Assembly (NCBI GenBank): GCA_934463175.1
Contig: CAKSIW010000021.1
Span: 1 to 32,410 of the forward strand
Source: an uncultured Clostridia bacterium
GTDB lineage: Bacteria; Bacillota; Clostridia; Monoglobales; Monoglobaceae
Length of the DNA: 32,410 nucleotides
Direction: 5' to 3'
The notes below the pieces were generated by a model. That model was not told the origin of the DNA, did not search any database, and saw nothing but the letters and a program-made list of their open reading frames with translations. Position numbers and translations under genes: made by a program. Shown one piece after another: positions 1 through 7,598 of the stretch (its first letter is position 1; every line of letters starts with the position of its first letter).

Positions 1-419
1 TTATTTTCGCCTTCATCAAGTGTTAGTGTTGTTCTCCAATAATAGTTGAGACTTGTACTGCACACAATGACAAGACCAAATTCAACATCTCTTGTGTTCT
101 TTCCGAAAATTGAAATGTTAATTTTGGAATAGTCCGACCAATCCGTAACATCAAGTTCACGGAAATACAGATTGTTTTTTGTTGAGTTTCCTTTTTCGTG
201 TGTCCAGTATGCACTGTATTCACCTGACAAGGCATAATCCTTTACAGGCACTGCACCTGCTTTATTCAGGGTCAGCACATTGTCAAAATCAATAAGCTGC
301 ACATCAGACTCTTCTGTGTCAACACCCCCGTCAGACAGCCCGAAAGCGGCAAACGAGCTCACCGAACTGAACGAAAGCAAAAATGACAGAAGCATTGCAA
401 GAAGTTTTTTCATTTCCAT
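1..419 (-). CDS. Secreted protein with CBM-like N-terminal domain (partial)
   Basis: Only the first 139 codons lie in the window and the gene continues past base 1. The ATG at 417-419 is preferred over the one at 411-413 because GGAG lies about 11 nt upstream of it. The N-terminus (MEMKKLLAMLLSFLLSF then small residues) is a clear signal peptide. The mature start reads LIDFDN...YALSGEYSAYW...DVTDWSDYSKINISIF, a beta-rich pattern like the jelly-roll carbohydrate-binding modules found in front of polysaccharide lyases and hydrolases. It follows two sugar ABC permeases by 28 nt and is probably the last gene seen of that operon, so an extracellular polysaccharide-degrading or -binding role is likely. 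The catalytic part, if any, is outside the window. Confidence 0.72.
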   Translation of the reverse strand, partial: MEMKKLLAMLLSFLLSFSSVSSFAAFGLSDGGVDTEESDVQLIDFDNVLTLNKAGAVPVKDYALSGEYSAYWTHEKGNSTKNNLYFRELDVTDWSDYSKINISIFGKNTRDVEFGLVIVCSTSLNYYWRTTLTLDEGEN

Positions 420-447
420 GTAAAGTCTTTCTCCTTTCTGTATATGT

Positions 448-1305
448 TTAGCCCTTTACAGCACCAACCGTTGCACCTTTTACAAAATATTTCTGCATAA
501 ACGGATATACAATCAAAATCGGCACTGTTGAAACAACCATAACGGAATATTGAATTGTTTCCGTTGTTGTTTCCATGTCTCCTTCCTCCTTGACCATGCT
601 TTCGACAAGGATTTCACGCAGCAGCAGCTGCAACGGAAACAGCTTTCTGTTTCTCAGATAAATCATCGCGTCAAACCACGCATTCCACGTGTCAACCATA
701 TAGTACAGCGCAACAACCATTATTGATGGCAGAATCAGCGGAACCATGATTGTGAACAGTATTCTCAAATCTCCTGCGCCGTCAAGCCTTGCCGACTCCT
801 CCAGGCTGTCGGGAACACCATAGAACGCTGTTCTGAGAAGGATCAGATTGAACGTGTTCAGTGCCGTCGGAATGATGAGTGCCGTCAGCGAGTTGTCCAT
901 TCCCAGTGAGCGTACATTCAGATATGTCGGAATGAGTCCGCCCGAGAAAAACATAGTCACAACAACCATAAACGACATCACAGGTCCGATGAACAGCCCC
1001 TTGCGCGAAAGCACATATGCACCGAAAAGCGTGAGAATCATTGACAATATTGCTTTTGTCACAAGCACATACACCGTGACACCCAGACCGCGGATTATTG
1101 ATGTGTCTTTCAGCACCATTCTGATTGACTTCAGGCTGAAGCCTGCCGGTTTCAAAACCAAGCCTTCATGCGCCATCAGCTTTGACGGTTCACTGAATGC
1201 CGACATCACAACATGCCAGAACGGATACAGTGCCACAAGCACAAGTGCAGTCAGTATAATATAGTTGAAAGCCTCATATATTTTTTGTCCTTTTGTCATT
1301 TTCAC
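448..1305 (-). CDS. Carbohydrate ABC transporter permease (LplC/YtcP type)
   Basis: A 285-residue inner-membrane permease of the MalG/LplC class. It has about six hydrophobic segments and the cytoplasmic EAA-like loop (EESARLDGAGDLRILFTIMVPL) that docks the ATPase. The start is taken as GTG at 1303-1305, because AGGAGG lies 9 nt upstream; the ATG two codons later would be 15 nt away. The SD follows directly on the stop codon of the preceding permease gene, 15 nt upstream, which indicates one operon. It should pair with the 1321-2289 permease and the 2314-3900 lipoprotein to import an oligosaccharide. No ATPase gene is present, as is usual for this family, which shares an MsmK-like ATPase encoded elsewhere. 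Confidence 0.92.
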   Translation of the reverse strand: MKMTKGQKIYEAFNYIILTALVLVALYPFWHVVMSAFSEPSKLMAHEGLVLKPAGFSLKSIRMVLKDTSIIRGLGVTVYVLVTKAILSMILTLFGAYVLSRKGLFIGPVMSFMVVVTMFFSGGLIPTYLNVRSLGMDNSLTALIIPTALNTFNLILLRTAFYGVPDSLEESARLDGAGDLRILFTIMVPLILPSIMVVALYYMVDTWNAWFDAMIYLRNRKLFPLQLLLREILVESMVKEEGDMETTTETIQYSVMVVSTVPILIVYPFMQKYFVKGATVGAVKG

Positions 1306-1320
1306 AGCAGCACCCCTCCT

Positions 1321-2289
1321 TTACCACAGCGAGCCCTGACCGAGCTTTTTGCTGAAGGTGTTTGCACCAATCAGCAGTATGAAGCTGATCACCGAGTTGA
1401 AAAGCCCGACCGCTGTGCTGAAGCTGTAGCTCTGCTCCAGAATACCCTTGCGGTATACATACGTTGAAATTATATCTGCCGTCTCATATGTCAAAGGATT
1501 ATACAGCAGTATGATTTTTTCATATCCAACCGACAAAAGCTGTCCGATTCTTGTGAGCAGCATAATTGCAACTGTCGGCAAAATTCCGGGAAGCGTCACA
1601 TGCAGAGTTTGTTTCCAGCGTCCCGCGCCGTCTATCATTGCCGCCTCGTAAAGAGAAGTATCAATCCCCGTAAGTGCCGCCATATAGATAATCGAGCTCC
1701 AGCCGATTCCCTGCCATATGCCTGAAATAACATAAATCGGCACAAAATACTGCGGATAGCTGAGCAGTGATTTTCTTTCCGCACCGAACGCTGCAAGCAA
1801 ATCATTAATGATTCCGTCAGCATTTGTGAACTGAACAATCATACCGCATATTACCGTCAGTGAAATAAAATGCGGAATGTATACAATCGTCTGTGAAACC
1901 CTTAAAAACGCCTTATTCCGAACCTCGTTCAGCATAAGCGCGAGAATAATCGGCGCGGGGAATCCGAAAATCAGGTTTGTCAGGCTGATGTTCAGCGTGT
2001 TCCGCATGAGCCGCCAAAAATATGGGTTGGTCAGAAAGCTTTTGAAATGCGTCAGTCCGACCCATTTGCTTCCCCACACTCCGCCTGCCGCACTATAGTT
2101 CTTGAACGCTATAATCAGCCCGTACATTGGCTTATAGCAGAACAGAATGTAATACACAATCACCGGAATCGCAATCAGATACACTCCTCTGCGCTTGCTG
2201 ATGTCTCGCCCGAAACGGACAAGCCAGCTTTCGCCGGTGTTTTTTTTCAATGCCTGCGCTCTTTCGGGCGCATTTGCATTTCTTTTCAT
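1321..2289 (-). CDS. Carbohydrate ABC transporter permease (LplB/YteP type)
   Basis: 322 residues, typical of the LplB/YteP branch. A basic cytoplasmic N-terminus is followed by GVYLIAIPVIVYYILF and the family signature YKPMYGLIIAFKNY, then five further membrane segments. The EAA loop is visible as YEAAMIDGAGRWKQTLHVTLP. The start ATG at 2287-2289 has GGAGG 9 nt upstream. Another ATG at 2295-2297 is out of frame and hits a stop after three codons. It forms the heterodimeric channel with the 448-1305 permease. The substrate is unknown; relatives import oligosaccharides from plant or host polysaccharides. Confidence in the family is high, in the substrate low. Confidence 0.93.
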   Translation of the reverse strand: MKRNANAPERAQALKKNTGESWLVRFGRDISKRRGVYLIAIPVIVYYILFCYKPMYGLIIAFKNYSAAGGVWGSKWVGLTHFKSFLTNPYFWRLMRNTLNISLTNLIFGFPAPIILALMLNEVRNKAFLRVSQTIVYIPHFISLTVICGMIVQFTNADGIINDLLAAFGAERKSLLSYPQYFVPIYVISGIWQGIGWSSIIYMAALTGIDTSLYEAAMIDGAGRWKQTLHVTLPGILPTVAIMLLTRIGQLLSVGYEKIILLYNPLTYETADIISTYVYRKGILEQSYSFSTAVGLFNSVISFILLIGANTFSKKLGQGSLW

Positions 2290-2313
2290 TTTTTCATTCC
2301 TCCAAGCTGCCTT

Positions 2314-3900
2314 TTAACGTGAGTTGTATCTCTTAAGAGCCGTGTTATATATTTCAAGCGCATCACGGATTCCAAAGCCTTCAAGTTCCTTTACGAATGC
2401 GTCATAGTCGGTGTCAACCGATTTAATACCCATGATGAATTTGAAGAGATTTTCGTCCGCACAGGTTTTAACATTATTGATTATTGCAGTAACCTTGCTG
2501 CTTTCCTCCTCGGTGAGCGTAATCTGCGGCATTATATGCTCCATATTCAGCTGCTCGCCCCAGAATTTAAGCGTTGTTTTTTGCTGCGGAAGAGCATTAT
2601 ACTGCTCAATGTAGTTAATATCCTGCGCAAACGGACCTGACCAGTTTCCGAAAATATACTCCGTCATTGCCTCGCCGACAGACTTTCCGTCAGGATTGTT
2701 CATAATCAAATCGGTATACACGGGTTTTCCGTCCTTCATTTCATATGTCAGTCCTTCCTCTCCGAAATTCATCTGCATATGCCCCTTTTCGGAATAACCA
2801 AAATCAAGGAAACGCGTTGCAAGCTCAACATTGTCACACTGAGTTGAAATGAAGCCGTTGTTGTCATATGTCACCGGGAACACCGAATCGCTGAACTTTG
2901 ATTTATCTCCTTTTTTCAGCACGGGAAGCTTGATTCCTTCAATGTCAAAGCTTGCATTGCCGTTTTCCTTTGCCGCTTTGAGATATTTTCCCATTCCTCC
3001 ACCCGAGGTGTTGAAGGTGATTCCTGTTTTTGAGTTCAGAATATTCTTGTCAAGATTGCTTGCCGAGAACGTGAGATTTTCGTCCATCAACCCTTCCTTA
3101 TACCACTGTGCAAGGGTTTTCAAGCCCTGACGCATACCGTCCTCAAGATAGCCGTATTTAACCTCTCCGCCGTCAACATAAAAATCCGCAACAACTCCGT
3201 ATGCGCTTATGATTCCGCCGAACGGTTCATATGTATTTATGTCATAGCTGAGCGGAGCTGTCAAGCCGTTTTTCTTAAAGGTTGTCAGAACATTGTGCCA
3301 CTCGTCAATTGTTTCGGGAACATCAAGACCGTATTTTTCGAGCAAATCCTTTCTGATAATCGGACCGCGGAACGATCTCAGCTCGTCCTCAAAGCGTATG
3401 CACGGGAAAAAATAGTTTTTTCCGTCATCGGACACGCACATTTTCCGCACAGTCTCGTCCTTGTCCAGCCATGCTTTGAAGTTCGGAGCATATTTGTCCA
3501 CCGCATCTGTAACATCAATTATCACATTATCATTGACATATTTCTGAATGCCGCCCGCCTGTTTGAAAAAGTTTGTCAGGAATATATCGGGCAGACTGTT
3601 TGACGCAATCATCAGAGACAAAGCCTCAGCACCGCCCGTTGCGGTTGACTCCCACTCAACCTCGGCTCCGATTGCCTCTTTCCATTTTTCCATTTTGGGA
3701 CTGTTTACATCATAATCCGTATATATTGTCAGAACGTCATCACTCTGCACGGGATAGATGCTGCCGTCACTCGGATATGTAACCTTGCCCCGGCTGACAG
3801 TTGAATCCTTTTCCTTGCCGCAGCCGGACGCTGCCAATACACACGCAAGACACACAGCAGTCAAAGACGCAATGCTTTTTTTGAACTTTTTTCTTTTCAT
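2314..3900 (-). CDS. Extracellular solute-binding lipoprotein (LplA/YtcQ type)
   Basis: 528 residues, the usual size of the large LplA/YtcQ sugar-binding proteins. A basic N-terminus (MKRKKFKKS) and hydrophobic core end in LAASGC, so Cys27 should be lipidated after signal peptidase II cleavage. The protein would then be tethered outside the membrane to deliver sugar to the two permeases. The body shows typical family stretches such as LTIYTDYDVNSPKMEKW near the start and an Asp/Gly-rich SBP fold. The start ATG has GGGAGG 8 nt upstream. First gene of the transporter operon, with a candidate activator-dependent promoter upstream (3994-4022). Confidence 0.93.
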   Translation of the reverse strand: MKRKKFKKSIASLTAVCLACVLAASGCGKEKDSTVSRGKVTYPSDGSIYPVQSDDVLTIYTDYDVNSPKMEKWKEAIGAEVEWESTATGGAEALSLMIASNSLPDIFLTNFFKQAGGIQKYVNDNVIIDVTDAVDKYAPNFKAWLDKDETVRKMCVSDDGKNYFFPCIRFEDELRSFRGPIIRKDLLEKYGLDVPETIDEWHNVLTTFKKNGLTAPLSYDINTYEPFGGIISAYGVVADFYVDGGEVKYGYLEDGMRQGLKTLAQWYKEGLMDENLTFSASNLDKNILNSKTGITFNTSGGGMGKYLKAAKENGNASFDIEGIKLPVLKKGDKSKFSDSVFPVTYDNNGFISTQCDNVELATRFLDFGYSEKGHMQMNFGEEGLTYEMKDGKPVYTDLIMNNPDGKSVGEAMTEYIFGNWSGPFAQDINYIEQYNALPQQKTTLKFWGEQLNMEHIMPQITLTEEESSKVTAIINNVKTCADENLFKFIMGIKSVDTDYDAFVKELEGFGIRDALEIYNTALKRYNSR

Positions 3901-3993
3901 TGTTTTAACCTCCCATATTTTTCGGATAATTTATGATAAGTTTAATTATTTTACAGTGAAAAACATATAGTTTTTGTCTATTATGTATAAACA

Positions 3994-4022
3994 ATTATAA
4001 AGCATAGAGGGTAATTTTTAAA
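3994..4022 (-). promoter_or_regulatory. Candidate sigma-A promoter of the sugar ABC operon
   Basis: On the minus strand a perfect TATAAT (3994-3999) stands 17 nt from TTTAAA (4017-4022), which matches the -35 consensus TTGACA at only four of six positions. Start of transcription would be near 3987, giving an 87 nt leader before the lipoprotein gene. A good -10 with a poor -35 fits a promoter that needs an activator. Confidence 0.5.
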
Positions 4023-4024
4023 GT

Positions 4025-4059
4025 GTAAAAAACAAATATCAACGGTAAAAAACAAATAT
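4025..4059 (-). repeat. Two 15 bp direct repeats, 20 bp period, next to the -35
   Basis: GTAAAAAACAAATAT occurs at 4025-4039 and again, identically, at 4045-4059 (plus-strand spelling). The two copies are offset by 20 bp, about two helical turns, and the proximal copy ends three bases from the weak -35 hexamer. This layout is typical of a pair of half-sites for an AraC-family activator, the usual regulators of Lpl/Ytc-type sugar operons. No such regulator gene is in the window. Confidence 0.55.
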
Positions 4060-4087
4060 TCCGCCGTGTTTTCAGTCTTTTAAACAC

Positions 4088-4133
4088 AAAAAATACGGTG
4101 AACATCGGTTTCCGAATGCTCACCGTATTTTTT
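4088..4133 (-). terminator. Intrinsic terminator after cwlD
   Basis: A 14 bp perfect stem (4088-4101 with 4120-4133; core ATACGGTGA/TCACCGTAT) continues inward with CATCGG/CCGAATG interrupted by one bulge. It ends in a T run on the minus strand, 11 nt beyond the cwlD stop. The A run on the other side would also allow function on the plus strand, but no plus-strand gene needs it. Confidence 0.88.
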
Positions 4134-4144
4134 GTTTTATATAT

Positions 4145-4930
4145 TCATTTACTGAAATATCTGACCATGCCGACATAAATTGCCCATGCTGTGCGGCGTT
4201 GATATTTCTCATCGGACAACATCTGCGCTTCCTCCTTGTTTGACAGAAAACCGCACTCAATCAAAACAGACGGAATTGTGTTTCCTTTCAACACAAATAT
4301 GTTTCCTCCGGTTTTTGCCGAACGCCGGTTTTCCCTGTCAAGCGTTTCACGAAGAGCACCCTGCATTTCCTCACCGAGAATCTTGCTGTCCTCCGAGCCT
4401 TCCGAATAGAAAACCTGCGCCCCCTTATATTGCGTCTGACCAAACTTATTCATGTGAATGCTGATAAACATATCCGCATCATAGTCTTCTATGTCCTTTT
4501 TTCTTTCCTTAAGATCCGACGACTTCTGTGAAACGCCCCTGCCGCGGTTCGGGTCGGCAGTGTTCACATCGTCCGTACGGGTCAGAACCGCAATTCCGCC
4601 GCTTTCTTCAATATACTTTTGCAGCATAAATGAAATTTTCAGATTCAAATCCTTTTCCACCGCACCGTTTGCCGATGCGCCCGCATCAATCCCGCCGTGT
4701 CCCGGGTCAATCACAATAACCTTGCCCGACATCGGGACTGCAAAGGTCTCAACGGTGTTTGCGCTTTCGTTTTTTGCTCCGCTTCCGCAAAGAACTATCA
4801 CAGCCGCAGCCACAGCTGAAAAAAGAATCTTCCGAATGTTTCCGCGGTGCAAATTCAGCGCGGCAAAAACAATCTTTTTCTTTGATACCCCTGAGTGTGT
4901 CCTACAGAATTTACCGTCAACCCTTTTCAT
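4145..4930 (-). CDS. cwlD: N-acetylmuramoyl-L-alanine amidase, CwlD-like
   Basis: 261 residues. An N-terminal basic stretch and membrane anchor (KILFSAVAAAVIVLCG) are followed by an Amidase_3 domain. Zinc-site motifs are visible: VIDPGHGGIDAGA (His), KDLNLKISFMLQKY (Glu), ISIHMNKF (His) and the catalytic Glu in IPSVLIECGFLSNKEE. The layout and spacing resemble CwlD, which removes stem peptides so that muramic-delta-lactam can form in the spore cortex; other Amidase_3 hydrolases are the alternative. The ATG has AGGGGG about 8 nt upstream. It is monocistronic, bounded by a terminator on each side. A sigma-E-like promoter upstream (4951-4980) supports the sporulation assignment. Confidence 0.8.
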   Translation of the reverse strand: MKRVDGKFCRTHSGVSKKKIVFAALNLHRGNIRKILFSAVAAAVIVLCGSGAKNESANTVETFAVPMSGKVIVIDPGHGGIDAGASANGAVEKDLNLKISFMLQKYIEESGGIAVLTRTDDVNTADPNRGRGVSQKSSDLKERKKDIEDYDADMFISIHMNKFGQTQYKGAQVFYSEGSEDSKILGEEMQGALRETLDRENRRSAKTGGNIFVLKGNTIPSVLIECGFLSNKEEAQMLSDEKYQRRTAWAIYVGMVRYFSK

Positions 4931-4950
4931 ACTCTGCCCCCTTTATTTCA

Positions 4951-4980
4951 ATTCTATGAATCTTAAAACGATATATATTC
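4951..4980 (-). promoter_or_regulatory. Candidate sigma-E (sporulation) promoter of cwlD
   Basis: On the minus strand GAATATA (4974-4980) is followed after 15 nt by CATAGAAT (4951-4958). The known sigma-E consensus is about KMATATT, 14-15 nt, CATACAMT, so six of seven and seven of eight positions match. No good sigma-A promoter was seen in this intergenic stretch. cwlD of Bacillus subtilis is expressed in the mother cell under sigma-E. Confidence 0.5.
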
Positions 4981-5010
4981 CTTCTGTTTAATCTGCCTGT
5001 TTATACGGAA

Positions 5011-5044
5011 TTTAAAAAATGAGCGTCATTACAGACGCTCATTT
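5011..5044 (-). terminator. Intrinsic terminator of the signalling operon
   Basis: A perfect ATGAGCGTC/GACGCTCAT stem (5019-5027 with 5034-5042, extended by two A-T pairs on each side), a six-base loop and a run of Ts on the minus strand. It lies 17 nt beyond the HPt gene stop and closes the 9908-5061 operon. Confidence 0.87.
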
Positions 5045-5060
5045 CACGGACAGCCATTTT

Positions 5061-5405
5061 TCAAATAAAACGCTCACATGCGGCAATAATCTCCTCATAG
5101 CACCTTTCCGTCTCACACATCAGCTTCTTTGCTCCGTCAATATTCTTGCCGCGAAGCTGCTCTGCGAGCTGTGCGCCAAGCTCCGCAAGCCTGTCAAATC
5201 CAATATTTGCGCAAACGCCCTTTAATGTATGCGCTGCCATGAATGCAGATTCGCAGTCATCTGCCGCAAGAGCACGTTTAAGACGTGAAAAGGTGTCATC
5301 TGCGGCAAACTTCTTCACAACCGTTCTGACAAGCTCCTCACTGCCAAGCCGCCCGATTGTCTCCCCGGCACTTCCTCCCGCCGCGGCATAGATTTCATTC
5401 AACAT
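5061..5405 (-). CDS. HPt phosphotransfer protein
   Basis: 114 residues beginning MLNEIYAAAGG at the ATG 5403-5405, which has AAGGGAGG just upstream. A longer frame up to 5432 exists but has no better site. The protein is a stand-alone HPt domain: AAHTLKGVCANIGF carries the phosphorylatable His in the H-x-x-K-G motif, in a four-helix pattern (RLAELGAQLAEQLR follows). Its start overlaps the kinase stop codon by 11 nt, so translation is probably coupled. It should shuttle phosphate between the receiver domain of the 5395-7428 hybrid kinase and another receiver, most simply the one in the 7599-9908 c-di-GMP protein of the same operon. Confidence 0.88.
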   Translation of the reverse strand: MLNEIYAAAGGSAGETIGRLGSEELVRTVVKKFAADDTFSRLKRALAADDCESAFMAAHTLKGVCANIGFDRLAELGAQLAEQLRGKNIDGAKKLMCETERCYEEIIAACERFI

Positions 5406-7428
5406 TATTCGCCCTCCCTTTTGTCTGCGCACCGCTCAGAATCATCAGTGCAAGCTTTTCCGCACTGAACGGCTTTGAGATGAACGCATTCATTCCGGCT
5501 TCCATGCATAGCTCCGCGTCCTCATCAAACACATTTGCGCTCAGTGCAATAACCGCAACCTCTCCCGAACCCTTCTTCAGGCTTTTTCTGATATTTCCCG
5601 CAGCCTCGACTCCGTCCATACCCGGCATTATAATATCCATAAGTATTGCATCAATTAAGCCGTCTTCCGAGTTTTCCCATATCTTCACCGCTTCTGCACC
5701 GTCAGAGGCACAAAGGACATTCGCGCCCATATCCTCAAGCATAACACGGACTATCTCCAGATTCAGCTCATTATCCTCCGCCGCCAGCACCGTCAATCCT
5801 TCAAGAGGTCTGTCTTTCAATGCTTCGGCATTTTTCATGTCTGTTCCGCACGATGTTAAATCCACCTCAAAAGGTATCTCAACAATAAAGCATGTTCCCT
5901 TATTCTTTTTGCTCATCACCTTCACTGTTCCGCCCATTTTTTCGGTCAGCATTCTGACAATCGGCAGACCAAGACCGATTCCGGAAAACGCGTCAGCATT
6001 CTCAGGATTTTCCTGCGTAAAGGGTTCAAACATATGCTTTTGAAATTCTTCGCTCATTCCGATTCCGGTGTCACGGCAAATGAATCTGACAAGAGCCTTG
6101 CCGTCGTTCAGAGGCTGACCTCCGCACAAAAGCTCAACGCTCCCGCCGCTCGGAGTGTATTTAACCGCGTTTGTCAGTATGTTCATTAAAATCTGTCTCA
6201 AATGCAGCTGGCTTCCAATCAGTCCGACCTTCCACACATCTCCGCACACAAAAGAAACCCCTTTTTCTTCTGCCTGAATTTCTATTATTTCTTTGAGGTC
6301 ACTCACCGTCTCTCCAAGTCTGAACGCCTTTCTTTCAAGCTCTAAGCCCCCTTGGACGGCTCTGTTCACCATAAGCACATCATTAACCAGTTCAAGCAAA
6401 TATGCCGCAGCCGTTTTGACCTTGTCGCGGCAATACTTTTGTTTTTCTCCGTCGCCCGAAAACCTTTCTCCCAAATCTGCCATGCCCACAATCACACTAA
6501 TCGGTGTTCTTATATCGTGGCTCATTCTCCGCAAAAAATCCGTCTTGGCATTGTTTGCAAGCCTTGCCGCCTCCATGGCATCGACAAGGCTTTCCCGATC
6601 TTCAATTTCTTTCTTTTTCTGTTCATCAATATTTCTTGAAACAAGTATAAATGATGATATTTGGTCATCAGCATTCCATTCATTGGCAATTATAATATTT
6701 CTGAACCAGACACCGCTTTTGTCCTGAATCACAAATTCCGCGTGTTCTCTGTCCGCCAGCAGTCTGCCAATCACATTCGGGTCTGTCAGCTCCCGATATA
6801 CCGAACTGTATTGTTCAACAACATATTTTCCGACACATTCAAAAAACTCTGCCGCAGAACCCGTCTGTTTTCCGAGTTCCCTGATGTGCGGCGGTGCATT
6901 GATTATGCTGTATTCATTCCTCTCAACGTTGACAAGAATGCTGAGAGAAAAAATTTTGCTTATTGATTGTATTATTCTGAGATTGGCATTCTTTTCAAGA
7001 ATATGACTTTTTTCCATTCGGTATTTCATTATATAAACAAGCATAACAAGAATTATGTATGCGCCGGCAAGCAAAAGACTCACTGCCAGACACGATTTCA
7101 CATAAAATTCCGTTGGCTGAAAAGCATACAGTTCATAGTCCATGCAGCTTTCCTTTGCCCCGAGATAAAGACCGTCAAAAATGCTCAGAAGGCTCGGTTT
7201 TTCAGTGAGTTCAAGTCTCTTTGCGGCAGCTTCAAGCTCCGACGGCACTTCGCCGTCACTGTTCGTTCCGCGAACAACGCCGTCTCTCACAACAAAAACA
7301 ATTCCGCCGTGATTGGTTTGGCAGGCTGACAGCAGTTCTTCATACAGTTCACCGTTAATCTCCGTCCGCCCCGTGTTCCCCGTGAGACGGTCATATTTCA
7401 GGCACTGCTGCCTGAGCTGAGTAAGCAT
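5395..7428 (-). CDS. Hybrid sensor histidine kinase (PAS-HisKA-HATPase-REC), N-terminus interrupted
   Basis: Counted from the ATG at 7428 (677 aa): an extracytoplasmic-looking segment 1-110, a membrane helix 113-135, a PAS-like region about 145-270, HisKA with SHDIRTP (His304), HATPase with N-box NILTNAVKY, G1 DTGIGM and G2 GIGLGLPIV, and a receiver about 545-665 with Asp598 (LMDIIMPGMDG) and ISKPF. All catalytic residues are present. The 7428 ATG has no near SD. The same frame extends upstream to a well-placed start at 7572 but is cut by a TGA at 7477-7479 (see separate entry). Without that part the sensor loses its first membrane helix, so it may be non-functional, altered or read through. 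Followed by its HPt partner. Confidence 0.85.
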   Translation of the reverse strand: MLTQLRQQCLKYDRLTGNTGRTEINGELYEELLSACQTNHGGIVFVVRDGVVRGTNSDGEVPSELEAAAKRLELTEKPSLLSIFDGLYLGAKESCMDYELYAFQPTEFYVKSCLAVSLLLAGAYIILVMLVYIMKYRMEKSHILEKNANLRIIQSISKIFSLSILVNVERNEYSIINAPPHIRELGKQTGSAAEFFECVGKYVVEQYSSVYRELTDPNVIGRLLADREHAEFVIQDKSGVWFRNIIIANEWNADDQISSFILVSRNIDEQKKKEIEDRESLVDAMEAARLANNAKTDFLRRMSHDIRTPISVIVGMADLGERFSGDGEKQKYCRDKVKTAAAYLLELVNDVLMVNRAVQGGLELERKAFRLGETVSDLKEIIEIQAEEKGVSFVCGDVWKVGLIGSQLHLRQILMNILTNAVKYTPSGGSVELLCGGQPLNDGKALVRFICRDTGIGMSEEFQKHMFEPFTQENPENADAFSGIGLGLPIVRMLTEKMGGTVKVMSKKNKGTCFIVEIPFEVDLTSCGTDMKNAEALKDRPLEGLTVLAAEDNELNLEIVRVMLEDMGANVLCASDGAEAVKIWENSEDGLIDAILMDIIMPGMDGVEAAGNIRKSLKKGSGEVAVIALSANVFDEDAELCMEAGMNAFISKPFSAEKLALMILSGAQTKGRANNVE

Positions 7429-7572
7429 GTCTCTTAAATCCGATTCAGCCTCCCGCCGCAGTGCAGAACCGCTTATTCAAAACACCGCCGCAATGAACAC
7501 TATCCCGAAAACAATCAATGTTTTAAAAAGACTTCCACCTGCATTTTCTGCCGAATCTCCCGTCTTCCACAT
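7429..7572 (-). other. In-frame 5' part of the kinase gene, cut by a TGA codon
   Basis: Reading the minus strand from ATG 7570-7572, 48 codons lead in the same frame into the kinase. GGAGG lies 9 nt upstream of this ATG. The segment encodes MWKTGDSAENAGGS and then a hydrophobic helix, LFKTLIVFGIVFIAAVF, followed directly by TGA (7477-7479) and then ISGSALRREAESDLRD. It looks like the missing first transmembrane helix of a two-helix sensor. TGA serves as a normal stop for several neighbours (for example this kinase and cwlD), so the genetic code is not altered. A nonsense mutation, a base error or programmed readthrough remain possible. Confidence 0.75.
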
Positions 7573-7598
7573 ACCGTCTCACCTCCGATTTTCTTGTC

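Noticed and set aside
4020..4060. CRISPR-like repeats
   Set aside because: Only two short A-rich copies next to a promoter, no spacers and no cas genes; a regulator site explains them better.
5357..6043. 228-codon plus-strand open frame, Ser/Phe rich
   Set aside because: Antisense shadow of the kinase receiver and HATPase region, with low-complexity composition.
7477..7479. TGA read as selenocysteine or tryptophan
   Set aside because: It lies at a membrane helix end with no convincing SECIS hairpin behind it, and neighbouring genes (cwlD, kinase, wzy, pyruvyl transferase) end on TGA, so an altered code is excluded.
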